Positions 28,391 through 36,452 are shown, numbered from the stretch's first letter. The stretch is 64,000 bases of DNA from Sulfurovum sp. TSL6 (GCF_019972115.1 NZ_BPFJ01000001.1:1-64000); one strand, 5' to 3'. Program-made: numbers and translations. Notes: generated from the letters alone by a model not told the origin.

Positions 28391-29236
28391 TTACTTATTG
28401 GTAGTTTTGTGTTTCTTTTTCATATGTTCTGTATATTCATCTTGAGTGATGGCTTTGGTGTCTTTACCTTGTGAGATATCTTTAAAAGAATCATTTAGAT
28501 TTGATGCAACTTCATCTATAGAGTCTCTCGTATCATTAGAAATGGTTTTAGTCATATCACTTGTATGCGTTGTAGTTGACTCTAGTGCATCACTTGAATC
28601 ATTTGAAACGGTTTTAGCAGACTTTTCTACATAGTGTGTCACAGAATCTACAGCATCTATAGAATCATTTGAGACATCTTCAGTGGATCTTTTTGTATCA
28701 TTTGAAAGAGTTTTGAGAGACTCAACAGAATCACTGCTCATATTTTCTGCCGTATCACGTGAGTCTTCAGAAACAGTTTCCATAGAGTTCCTGGCATCAC
28801 CTGAAACATCTTCAATGGAGTCTGATGCATCTGAAGAAACGGCTTCAACACTATCTTCAATGTCAGTAGAAATTGCATCTGTTGTATCTTTAAGGTCATC
28901 ACTTGTATCAGTCATAGCATCTTCCGTATCTTCAGATACCGATTCCATTGCATCTCTACCATCTGTCCATGTATCAGATGTGGCAGTTTCAATATCATCT
29001 GACACTTTCTCTGAAACATCTTCAACATCGGAATTTACAGCACGAACGCTTCTTTCACTGCTTTTAGAAACTTCCTCCACACCGTCTTTCATAGCATCCA
29101 TACTATCTTTTGCATCTTCGGTCATTGCGGTAGCTACGTCTTTCATATCGTCAAACATATCTCCAAAACTAAATCCAGCTTGGGCATTTGTTAAGAAAGC
29201 AGTAACTACTATCAATGGTGTAAATATTTTTTTCAT
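28391..29236 (-). CDS. Exported 11-residue-repeat protein B
   Basis: 281 residues; the most divergent intact member of the array. Signal peptide (KKIFTPLIVVTAFLTNAQA) and the block GFSFGDMFDDMKDVA align with the other copies. The repeat is still exactly 11 residues (DAMESVSEDTE, DSVEAVSSDAS, DSIEDVSGDAR, NSMETVSEDSR) but more acidic, with Glu replacing Lys. A unique Lys/His-rich tail (EYTEHMKKKHKTTNK) follows the last repeat. The divergence suggests an older duplication and possibly a distinct role. RBS GAGG precedes the ATG. Confidence 0.8.
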   Translation of the reverse strand: MKKIFTPLIVVTAFLTNAQAGFSFGDMFDDMKDVATAMTEDAKDSMDAMKDGVEEVSKSSERSVRAVNSDVEDVSEKVSDDIETATSDTWTDGRDAMESVSEDTEDAMTDTSDDLKDTTDAISTDIEDSVEAVSSDASDSIEDVSGDARNSMETVSEDSRDTAENMSSDSVESLKTLSNDTKRSTEDVSNDSIDAVDSVTHYVEKSAKTVSNDSSDALESTTTHTSDMTKTISNDTRDSIDEVASNLNDSFKDISQGKDTKAITQDEYTEHMKKKHKTTNK

Positions 29237-29353
29237 GCAGTAAACCTCTTATAGGATGATAATTGATGGTATCAATCGTTATTTTAAACATCTCTTCACG
29301 TAAAAATTGAGATAGAAGATCAAGAAACAATAGAGCACGTCAAGAGAGGTAAA

Positions 29354-29405
29354 AGCAACTCACGTAGGAGTTGCTAAGAGAGATAGAGAGCAAAGTACTC
29401 TATCT
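29354..29405 (-). terminator. Double hairpin after repeat-protein gene C
   Basis: Two 8-bp stems: AGATAGAG/CTCTATCT (29381-29405) and AGCAACTC/GAGTTGCT (29354-29375). The second is followed by TTTTACC on the minus strand. They lie directly downstream of gene C. Confidence 0.6.
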
Positions 29406-29412
29406 AGAGTGA

Positions 29413-30186
29413 TTAATCGTTAAGTGTTTTCACTGAATCGTTTAGGTTTTCTGAAACAGACTTCACAGACTCTCTCTGGTCATTCGAAGCGGTTTTCACT
29501 GCATCGCTTGTATTTGTTGCTACTGAATCTACTGAGTCTGTTGAGTCTTTAGAAATTTGTTTTGTAGCATCATTTGCATTGCTTGCAACAGTATCTACAG
29601 CATCTTGAGAGTCACTAGAGACAGTTTTCACGGAGTCAGCAGAATCATTTGAAACAGTTTTCACAGAGTCCGCAGAGTCGCTAGAAACAGTTTTTACAGA
29701 GTCAGTAGAGTCACCAGAAACAGTTTTTATAGAATCTGATGAATCGTTAGAAACAGTTTTCACTGAACTTGCTGTATCGGAAGAGACAGCAATAGTAGAA
29801 TCTTTCATCTCTTTAGAAGCTACTGTTGAAGAATCTTTAAGATCTTTTGTCGTATTTGTAATAGAATCTTTTGTATCTGTAGATACTGCATTTACAGTAT
29901 CTCTACTGTCCTTTGATGTAGAAACTTCAGCTGTTTTAAGATCATCAGAGACTTTTACTGAAGTATCTTTCGTATCACTACTTACGTTAGTCACAGTTCT
30001 TTCAGCACTTTGTGATGTTTCTACTGTACCATCTTTCACAGCAACCACAGAATCTTTAGCATCTTTACTCAGACTGATGGCAGCTTCTTTCATATCTTCG
30101 AACATTTCTCCAAAGTCAAAATCAGCTTGTGCACTCGTTACTAATAATGCAGCTACTGCTACAGAAGTCGTGATCATTTTTTTCAT
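29413..30186 (-). CDS. Exported 11-residue-repeat protein C
   Basis: 257 residues. Signal peptide (KKMITTSVAVAALLVTSAQA), conserved DFDFGEMFEDMKEAA block, then about 20 hendecads including DSVKTVSSDSA, DSVKTVSNDSA and DSVKTVSSDSQ, ending DSVKTLND. Long stretches are nearly identical to protein E (for example DSSTVASKEMKDSTIAVSSD), pointing to recent duplication or gene conversion. Its ~150-bp leader is also nearly repeated upstream of the decayed copy D. RBS AAAAAGG lies before the ATG. Confidence 0.8.
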   Translation of the reverse strand: MKKMITTSVAVAALLVTSAQADFDFGEMFEDMKEAAISLSKDAKDSVVAVKDGTVETSQSAERTVTNVSSDTKDTSVKVSDDLKTAEVSTSKDSRDTVNAVSTDTKDSITNTTKDLKDSSTVASKEMKDSTIAVSSDTASSVKTVSNDSSDSIKTVSGDSTDSVKTVSSDSADSVKTVSNDSADSVKTVSSDSQDAVDTVASNANDATKQISKDSTDSVDSVATNTSDAVKTASNDQRESVKSVSENLNDSVKTLND

Positions 30187-30411
30187 ATGTTGTAACCTTT
30201 TTAATAATTATATATAGATAGTAACAGTAATTATTTTAAAAATATCTTAAAACAAAAATATAAGTATAATTTTATTAAATATTAATAAATTATAAAAAAT
30301 ATTGTTTAAAGTGAAAGATTAGAGTCAGCAAGAAGTAAAAATAGCACGCATGGGTATCATCTATCGAATAGGGTGAAATCAGTTATCAGGTAGAATGGAA
30401 CATTGAGGATA

Positions 30412-30755
30412 TTACAGAGTTATGTAGGTTTTACAAACAGACATCCTAGACTCTCTATTGTTATTAGAAGCAGTTTTACAGTAAGGCCTTATTTTTTAAC
30501 AATATTCTTGATGGAGTCTTCAGAGTCCATAATAGCGGTGGATACAGAATAAACAGTCTCTTAACTGTTTTTAGATGCATCCTTAGTTGTTTTGGGGTCA
30601 GCAGTAACGTGAACTGTTTTATCTTGAGAATCTTTAGTGATTGTGAGTGCAGCTTCTTTCATATCTTCGAACATTTCTCCAAAGTCAAAATCAGCTTGCG
30701 CACTCGTTACAAATAATGCAGCTACTGCTACAGAAGTCGTGATCATCTTTTTCAT
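30412..30755 (-). pseudogene. Decayed repeat-protein copy D
   Basis: The first 64 codons encode an intact signal peptide and DFDFGEMFEDMKEAA block like protein C, then hit a TAA after only a short shifted repeat. Beyond the stop the same frame still reads repeat-like residues (ETVYSVST, MDSEDSIKNIV) until a second stop. Further on, DNA matching the C-terminal codons of the other copies (about 30412-30480) persists with small indels. An internal deletion plus nonsense decay explains it. A short secreted product from the first ORF (30561-30755) is possible but unlikely. Confidence 0.75.
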
Positions 30756-30937
30756 ACTATAACCTTTTTTAATAATTTATGCGCAAATAGTAGCAGTAAT
30801 TATTTTAATCATATCTTAAAATAAAAATAAAAATATAATTTTATCAAATACAAATAAATTATTAAAAAATATGGTTTAAAGTAGAAGATTAGAGTGAGTA
30901 TAAAGTAAAGACAACACAGTGGGTTATCTTATATGAT

Positions 30938-30963
30938 CGATAGCAGGCTGGTACCTGCTATCG
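30938..30963 (-). terminator. Terminator after repeat-protein gene E
   Basis: Perfect 10-bp stem CGATAGCAGG / CCTGCTATCG with a 6-nt loop, 8 bp from the gene E stop codon. Confidence 0.65.
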
Positions 30964-30970
30964 AGTAGCA

Positions 30971-31741
30971 TTAATCGTTAAGTGTTTTCACAGAATCATT
31001 TAGATTTTCAGAAACAGTCTTCACAGACTCTCTATTGTCATTAGAAGCAGTTTTTGCCGCATCACTTGTATTTGCTGCTACTGAATCTACAGAATCTTTA
31101 GAGTCTTTAGAAATTTGTTTTGTAGCATCATTTGCATTGGTTGCAACTGTGTCTATAGAATCTTTAGAGTCACCAGAGATCGTTTTTACAGAGTCAGATG
31201 AATCACTAGAAACCGTTTTCACAGTGTCTGCTGAATCGCTAGAAACGGATTGCACTGATGAATTCATATCATTAGAGACCGTTTTTACAGAGTCAGCTGA
31301 ATCGCTTGAAACAGTTTTTACGGAACTTGCTGTATCGGAAGAGACAGCGATAGTAGAGTCTTTCATCTCTTTAGAAGCTACCGTTGAAGAATCTTTAAGA
31401 TCTTTTGTTGTATTGGTAATAGAATCTTTTGTATCTGTTGATACAGAAACTACAGTATCTCTACTGTCCTTAGACGTAGAAACTTCAGAAGTTTTAAGAT
31501 CATCAGACACTTTGACTGAAGTATCTTTTGCATCAGCACTTACGTTAGTCACAGTTCTTTCAGCACTTTGTGTTGTTTCTACTGTACCATCTTTCACAGC
31601 AACAACAGAATCTTTAGCATCTTTACTCATACTGATGGCAGCCTCTTTCATATCTTTGAACATTTCATTTAAGTCATTAGCCTGTATATTCGTCAATAAT
31701 AATGCAGCTAGTGCTACAGAAGTTGTGATCATCTTTTTCAT
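30971..31741 (-). CDS. Exported 11-residue-repeat protein E
   Basis: 256 residues from the ATG at 31741, chosen over the longer ORF because AAAAAGGGG lies at RBS distance and the signal peptide (KKMITTSVALAALLLTNIQA) starts there. The conserved block is shortened to NDLNEMFKDMKEAA. About 20 hendecads follow (DSVKTVSSDSA, DSVKTVSNDMN, DTVKTVSSDSS), ending DSVKTLND like proteins A and C. First gene of the array on the minus strand and divergent from the cytochrome c' gene. Function unknown; the long open antisense frame is a by-product of the repeats. Confidence 0.8.
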   Translation of the reverse strand: MKKMITTSVALAALLLTNIQANDLNEMFKDMKEAAISMSKDAKDSVVAVKDGTVETTQSAERTVTNVSADAKDTSVKVSDDLKTSEVSTSKDSRDTVVSVSTDTKDSITNTTKDLKDSSTVASKEMKDSTIAVSSDTASSVKTVSSDSADSVKTVSNDMNSSVQSVSSDSADTVKTVSSDSSDSVKTISGDSKDSIDTVATNANDATKQISKDSKDSVDSVAANTSDAAKTASNDNRESVKTVSENLNDSVKTLND

Positions 31742-32067
31742 TCTGAACCCCTTTTTATAATTTTGGATAAGTAATAGTAACATGTTATATATTCAATTTA
31801 ACTTATGATCTAAATAATTAACAGTTATGATAATCACTATTATTGTTGAAGTTATGATGGTTCAGATGAGTGTATTGGAAACATCATTTCTAGATGGTTA
31901 CGCTTTAGAAGTAAGCTTGTAAGCATGAATCTGTTATGAGATTTACATAATTATTTTTGATTTAATTCATCATCATAATCAATTTAATGATTATCTGATA
32001 CAATACTTATAGGGTGTATAAAATATATCGTTAAGTATGTTGTATAGTAGGAAAAAAAGGAAAATAA
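31742..32067. other. Divergent intergenic region
   Basis: 326 bp between divergent gene E and the cytochrome c' gene. Very AT-rich with several GATAAT/ATTAT-type half-sites (about 31825-31845 and 31965-32000) that are loosely Fur-box-like. It probably carries both promoters. No gene, repeat copy or RNA was identified. Confidence 0.4.
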
Positions 32068-32478
32068 ATGAAAAAATTAGTGGCAGTTTACGTCATCATA
32101 ATGACTTGTGGATTTGCGGAAGAGTACACGCAGGCAGATAGAATTTTTGACATGCAAAAGATGGCACAGGCGATGCAAGATATTCAGTCTGGTTTTTTCT
32201 ATAATAACCTGGATATAGTGAAAGCCGGTGCAAAAGATTTAAAAGAAACTGTTGTTAAAATAGGACCCATAAAAAAAGAAACAGAAAATAAAGATGTCTA
32301 TGAAAGATGGATGACCAATAATACGGCAATGACCAAACGAATACAAAGAAAGATTGCACAAAATACAGATGACATCGTTGCACGTTTTTCTGCTGGTGAT
32401 GCAACGCAAGCATTACAGTTTTATAGCAAGATATCATCAGAATGTATGAAATGCCATGTACGTTTGAGAAAATGGTAA
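32068..32478 (+). CDS. Cytochrome c'-like (class II) haem protein
   Basis: 136 residues with a signal peptide (KKLVAVYVIIMTCGFA) and a single haem-attachment motif CMKCH only seven residues from the C-terminus. That placement is typical of four-helix-bundle class II cytochromes. The first helix (FDMQKMAQAMQDIQSGFFYNNLDIVKAGAKDL) matches the cytochrome c' pattern. Probably periplasmic; such proteins bind NO or act in electron transfer, but the role here is open. The stop is immediately followed by the ATG of a membrane-fusion protein, so the two are co-translated. Confidence 0.8.
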   Translation: MKKLVAVYVIIMTCGFAEEYTQADRIFDMQKMAQAMQDIQSGFFYNNLDIVKAGAKDLKETVVKIGPIKKETENKDVYERWMTNNTAMTKRIQRKIAQNTDDIVARFSAGDATQALQFYSKISSECMKCHVRLRKW

Positions 32479-33291
32479 ATGATGAAAATTAAGACATTAA
32501 TCATTGTAATATTATTATTCAATGTATTTTCTCAGGCGGGGGATATCATTTTAACAGGTACCGTTGTCTCTGATGGCCAGAAAATGATAGGCAGCCGTTT
32601 TATGGGATATATCAAAAAAGTACATGTAAAACTAGGTGACAAAGTAAAAAGAGAAGATGAACTGTATGAAATGGAGTCTGCTGAATTTGACATCATGAAA
32701 TCTCAAGCTGATCTCATGCTTGAACAGTCAAAGATCATTGTTGAATATTGGCGTGAAAAATTAAGAGATGTCAATACCAAAAAATTAAGATTAAAAAATA
32801 CCTATCGTGACGATAATAAGATCTTCCTTACAGATATGTATGATCTAGATGCTCAAGCAGCAAATATAGAGTCGATGTTAGAAGCAATGCAAATCATGGT
32901 TAAAGAAGCCACCATAAAAGCAAAGCAAATGGCAAGTACCTATAACTACATCAAAATGAAAGCGCCTTCTGATGGTGTTGTTGTACAAAAGAATATCAAA
33001 GTGGGTGATATGATCATGCCCGGTATGTTAACCATCATGATCGTAGATACAGAAAATTTAGAGATCGATGTGTCTATTTCAGAAAGTATTATATCGAGAG
33101 TGAAGACTGGTATGAAAGTACCAGTAGAAATACCATCTCTTGATTACAAAACGATGGGCATCATACATGCTATTGTACCTGATGCCAATCCTATGACACA
33201 TAAAATAAAAATGCGTATACGTTTTAACAGAGGAACTAAGAACATTTTCCCTGGAATGTATGCGAAAGTGACACTGAAGAACGGCAAATAA
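32479..33291 (+). CDS. Periplasmic adaptor (HlyD/AcrA family), orphan copy
   Basis: 270 residues, clear paralogue of the adaptor at 19172-19972. It shares the opening LTGTVVSDGQKMIGSRFMGYI, the lipoyl half KLGDKVKREDELYEMES, a helical hairpin, YIKMKAPSDGVVVQKNIKVGD, and the C-terminal DANPMTHKIKMRIRF and FPGMYAKVTLK. Signal peptide lacks a lipobox. No TolC or pump gene adjoins it; the only neighbour in the transcript is the cytochrome c'-like gene. It may exchange with the adaptor of the split RND pump or serve a pump elsewhere. ATG 32482 is an equally possible start. Confidence 0.85.
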   Translation: MMKIKTLIIVILLFNVFSQAGDIILTGTVVSDGQKMIGSRFMGYIKKVHVKLGDKVKREDELYEMESAEFDIMKSQADLMLEQSKIIVEYWREKLRDVNTKKLRLKNTYRDDNKIFLTDMYDLDAQAANIESMLEAMQIMVKEATIKAKQMASTYNYIKMKAPSDGVVVQKNIKVGDMIMPGMLTIMIVDTENLEIDVSISESIISRVKTGMKVPVEIPSLDYKTMGIIHAIVPDANPMTHKIKMRIRFNRGTKNIFPGMYAKVTLKNGK

Positions 33292-33319
33292 GTATAGAAA
33301 AATCAAATAAGGAGTTGAA

Positions 33320-33880
33320 ATGGCAAGTGTATTATTACCTATAGCAAAAGGTTTTGAAGAATTAGAAGCGGTTGCACTTATTGATGTAATGCGCCGCGGA
33401 GGTATAGAAGTGCGAGTCGCATATTTGGAAGATGAGTTCCAGGGTAACTTGGTCCTGGGGGCTAATGGAATCACACTTCAGGCTGACACATCTATTAAAA
33501 ATGTCATATCTGATGACTTTGATATGATGGTGCTTCCTGGTGGTTGGGGTGGAACACATGCCTTGGCTGAAAATGCAAGGGTGATAGAGCTCTTGCAAGA
33601 GTTCAAAGCTACAAAAGTGGTAGGTGCAATGTGTGCCGCGCCCTTTGCACTTAAAAAAGCCGGTGTTTTAGGCAATGCGTATACGTGTTACCCTGGTGCC
33701 AAAGAGGAGATAGACCATCCTGGTTATAGAGAGGATAGCAAAGTGGTTACCGACGGTAATGTGATGACTTCTCAAGGTCCGGGAACAGCCGTTTGTTTCG
33801 GGCTTGCCATTGTAGAACGTCTTGTTGGAAAAGAGAGTATGCAGGCTGTGAAAGATGGTATGCTTTTAGGATATTGCTAA
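33320..33880 (+). CDS. DJ-1/PfpI family protein (YajL-like)
   Basis: 186 residues with the DJ-1 fold. The nucleophile elbow GAMCAAPFAL carries the reactive cysteine (about residue 101), and the acid partner lies in the N-terminal GFEELEAVALIDVMRRGG segment. VTDGNVMTSQGPGTA near 150 is the conserved DJ-1 C-terminal motif. Members act in oxidative/carbonyl stress; the deglycase activity claimed for the family is disputed. RBS AAGGAG. Ends near a strong hairpin. Confidence 0.9.
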   Translation: MASVLLPIAKGFEELEAVALIDVMRRGGIEVRVAYLEDEFQGNLVLGANGITLQADTSIKNVISDDFDMMVLPGGWGGTHALAENARVIELLQEFKATKVVGAMCAAPFALKKAGVLGNAYTCYPGAKEEIDHPGYREDSKVVTDGNVMTSQGPGTAVCFGLAIVERLVGKESMQAVKDGMLLGYC

Positions 33881-33906
33881 AATGAGTGTTGTTGAAACAT
33901 TCTGAT

Positions 33907-33927
33907 GAAGCAGCTTGCTGCTGCTTC
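33907..33927. terminator. Bidirectional terminator hairpin
   Basis: Perfect 8-bp stem GAAGCAGC / GCTGCTTC with loop TTGCT, between the convergent DJ-1 gene and the Ile/Met-heptad gene pair. Confidence 0.65.
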
Positions 33928-33951
33928 TATCGGAACTTCAATTGTCTTTCA

Positions 33952-35097
33952 TTAATTGTTTGCAGCGATAATACCTATAGCCAACTGCTGGGCAGTTAGA
34001 ACAGAAGCTTGTGTTGCAGCGATATTTGTATTTTGCAGTTCTTGTGTCAGAAGGATTTGATCTGCCGATACACCTATATTATCAGCCATCAGAAGTATCT
34101 GGTCAGCCATTTCCAAAATATTGTTGGCAAGCTTACCAATATCAGAAGAGAGGCTTAGCATACTGTCCATAGCGTCAAGAAGTGTACTTGTACGTGTAAA
34201 GGACTGTGAAGCTTCAATAGCAGTCCCATAGCCATCCATCACTATACCTATAGAGTTCATGATAATGGAAAGATCAACCAATTTGTTCAATGCATCTGAG
34301 TTGATATAGATTGTATTTTGAACCATATCTGTATTAAGTAAATCTTTAAACTGCTCTACCTGAACTAAATAGTTATGAACATCTGTTTGAACATTGTCCA
34401 ACTCGCTAGCCATGTTCCAAGGATTTAAGCTCACTGATGCCATTTGGGCTACCAAGATATTTCCTTGAGTGATAAGTGTGTTCAAAGAAAGGTCATAACT
34501 TGCAGTTTCGATCACAGATACGAGGGCAAGTGTATTTGTCTGTGTTTGCAAGATAGTGTTTTGGGTAAGTATTAGGTTCTCACTTTGGATGACTTGCATC
34601 TCAAGGATACGATCTGCCATTAAACCGATATTGTCAGACATGATCAAGATATTGTCAGCCATTTCACCGATTCTATCAGCCATTTCACCAATGTCACTTG
34701 AAAGTTGCAACATGGCTGATATTGCATCAGCAAGTATGAAGGCATTCGTATCTGGTTGAATAAGCGTGATCTCATCTGACAAAAGGGATGATTGGTTAGA
34801 GAGTGATGCCACAGATACAAAGAGATTCTCAGTTAACAAGAGTGTCTCATTATCAAGTGTGATCGGTGAAGAAAAACTATCATTGAGAAGAACGATCGCA
34901 TTGACAATCTCTTTGGCTTGTTGATTCAGTGAGATCAATGATGCACATAGAGTAGTTGAATTCAGTTCTGCATTGGAGATGCTGCTGTTCAACTCTACCA
35001 TAGAGGTGTTGATATTGGCCAGGTCCGTTTTAAAGTCTGCTTGAAGCAATGAAGCCGATAATGCAAGTGCTGCAAAAAATTTAAGTATATGATTCAT
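33952..35097 (-). CDS. Exported Ile/Met-heptad coiled-coil protein 1
   Basis: 381 residues, family not recognised. Signal peptide (KFFAALALSASLLQA) then almost wholly helical sequence. Two copies of a ~60-residue module occur (about 135-195 and 315-375), each with a heptad run having Ile and Met at the core positions (SSDIGEMADRIGEMADNI; SSDIGKLANNILEMADQI) followed by a Gln/Asn/Thr-rich stretch. A single Cys is present (TLCASL, N-terminal region). Exactly the same length as its upstream neighbour, from which it is separated by 9 bp, so the two form an operon. Possibly a surface or periplasmic fibre. Confidence 0.78.
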   Translation of the reverse strand: MNHILKFFAALALSASLLQADFKTDLANINTSMVELNSSISNAELNSTTLCASLISLNQQAKEIVNAIVLLNDSFSSPITLDNETLLLTENLFVSVASLSNQSSLLSDEITLIQPDTNAFILADAISAMLQLSSDIGEMADRIGEMADNILIMSDNIGLMADRILEMQVIQSENLILTQNTILQTQTNTLALVSVIETASYDLSLNTLITQGNILVAQMASVSLNPWNMASELDNVQTDVHNYLVQVEQFKDLLNTDMVQNTIYINSDALNKLVDLSIIMNSIGIVMDGYGTAIEASQSFTRTSTLLDAMDSMLSLSSDIGKLANNILEMADQILLMADNIGVSADQILLTQELQNTNIAATQASVLTAQQLAIGIIAANN

Positions 35098-35106
35098 CTT
35101 TACTCC

Positions 35107-36252
35107 CTATAGTCCAAAATTTTTGATCACAGTGAGCATAATAGACTGTGATGTTAAAAGTGATGACTCTGTAAGTGCTACATTTGTCATCTGAATGTTT
35201 TGCGTAGTCACGATGTTATCTGACATCAGTCCTATATTGTCTGCCATGATGTAAATTTTATTGGTCATTTGCATGATACGGTCAGACATGACCCCTATAT
35301 CTTTTGTGAGTTGCAGCATCGTAGCTGTTGCATCTGAAAGAATAACGGTATCTGTCAAAGGTGCAAGCTGTTCGATCGTATTGGCATAAGTTTCCAATGA
35401 AGCACTTAGAGCACGATGTATACCGGAGAGGTCACCAAGCATTGTAAGCGTATCGGCATTGATATAGTGATTCATCTTTGCACTGTTTGTTACCATGAGA
35501 TCCAAAAGAGTTGTCATACTCTCTAGCAAGGTTACTGTTTGTGACTGAATAGATGCAAGTTCAGTTTGCATATTACTATTTGTAAGACTGGTTTGGTTCA
35601 TTTCATTTGAGAGAAGTTCTGTATTATCGATGATCTGTCCTAAGGTCAAATTATAGGTAATCGTAGAAAGTGAATCACTCAAAAGCACCATATTTTGCTG
35701 AGTGAGCAAAATAGAACTTTGTGTTAAAGCAATGTTTTGATTTTGAATCATTTGTGTCGTAATGATCCTGTCAGCCATCAAGCCGATATTGTCAGACATG
35801 ATCAAAATACGATCAGCCATCTCTAAAATACGGTCTGCCATTGCACCAATATCTTGAGAAAGTTGTAATATAGCATTGAGTCCGGCACTGTATTCAAAAA
35901 GTTCAGCAGTGTCAGTAATCGTATTTAACTCCATAGATAAACGAACTGACTCAACACTCATATTTTGACTTAAAGAGGATAAGTCATCTAGCACATCTAG
36001 ATCAGCATCGGTGACTGAAAAAGAAGACATAGTATCTGTGATGTTCTTAATGGTTAACGTATTATCTTCAATAGACTGATTCAATGTTCTCATCTGTGCA
36101 CATGAACCCTCCTGGTTGAAAGTGAAATTTGACAACTCACTATTGAGTGTATGGGTCTGGTTTAATAGACTTTGCAGATCAGTATGGATATCTGCACGTA
36201 ATGGCATACTGGCTAACAGTATGACAGTAAAAAACTTTATTAAGTTTTTCAT
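35107..36252 (-). CDS. Exported Ile/Met-heptad coiled-coil protein 2
   Basis: 381 residues, paralogue of the downstream gene. Signal peptide (KNLIKFFTVILLASMPLRA). Two copies of the same module: LSQDIGAMADRILEMADRI...NIGLMADRI (about 140-175) and LTKDIGVMSDRIMQM...NIGLMSDNI (about 315-350). The spacing I-x2-M-x3 is a textbook a/d heptad. A conserved single Cys (GSCAQM) aligns with that of protein 1 and could support dimer disulfides. First gene of the pair; divergent from dnaE. No enzymatic motif seen. Confidence 0.78.
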   Translation of the reverse strand: MKNLIKFFTVILLASMPLRADIHTDLQSLLNQTHTLNSELSNFTFNQEGSCAQMRTLNQSIEDNTLTIKNITDTMSSFSVTDADLDVLDDLSSLSQNMSVESVRLSMELNTITDTAELFEYSAGLNAILQLSQDIGAMADRILEMADRILIMSDNIGLMADRIITTQMIQNQNIALTQSSILLTQQNMVLLSDSLSTITYNLTLGQIIDNTELLSNEMNQTSLTNSNMQTELASIQSQTVTLLESMTTLLDLMVTNSAKMNHYINADTLTMLGDLSGIHRALSASLETYANTIEQLAPLTDTVILSDATATMLQLTKDIGVMSDRIMQMTNKIYIMADNIGLMSDNIVTTQNIQMTNVALTESSLLTSQSIMLTVIKNFGL

Positions 36253-36452
36253 ATGAATTTCCTTTTATAACTTTTTGTTTTTATATAAATAATTTGGAAT
36301 TATAGTAGAGTATTCTTATTTAAATATAAAATTATTATTGGTTTAAGTTATGATTTGGAAGTCATGCAAAGTACCTATTAAGTATTGGTGTATACCAAGT
36401 AGTATGAAAAAAATAGTCATTGTTTTTCAATCCATTTTTACCAAAACTTTGT

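Noticed and set aside
30561-30755. 64-codon ORF as a functional short secreted protein
   Set aside because: Repeat-like coding remnants continue past its stop in the same frame, and C-terminal remnants follow, which indicates a truncated paralogue.
27400-31741. Regular 33-bp DNA repeats, possible CRISPR
   Set aside because: The repeats are coding, degenerate and directly abut each other without unique spacers; they are 11-codon protein repeats. No cas genes are present.
31035-31760. Long plus-strand ORFs opposite the repeat genes (also 27836-28204 and 28683-29243)
   Set aside because: They mirror the biased codons of the repeat genes, lack convincing RBS and domain logic, and the minus-strand reading has signal peptides and conserved blocks.
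31820-32000. Fur-box-like GATAAT half-sites near the cytochrome c' gene, and at 28300-28325
   Set aside because: The region is very AT-rich and no 19-bp match to the Fur consensus is good enough to call.
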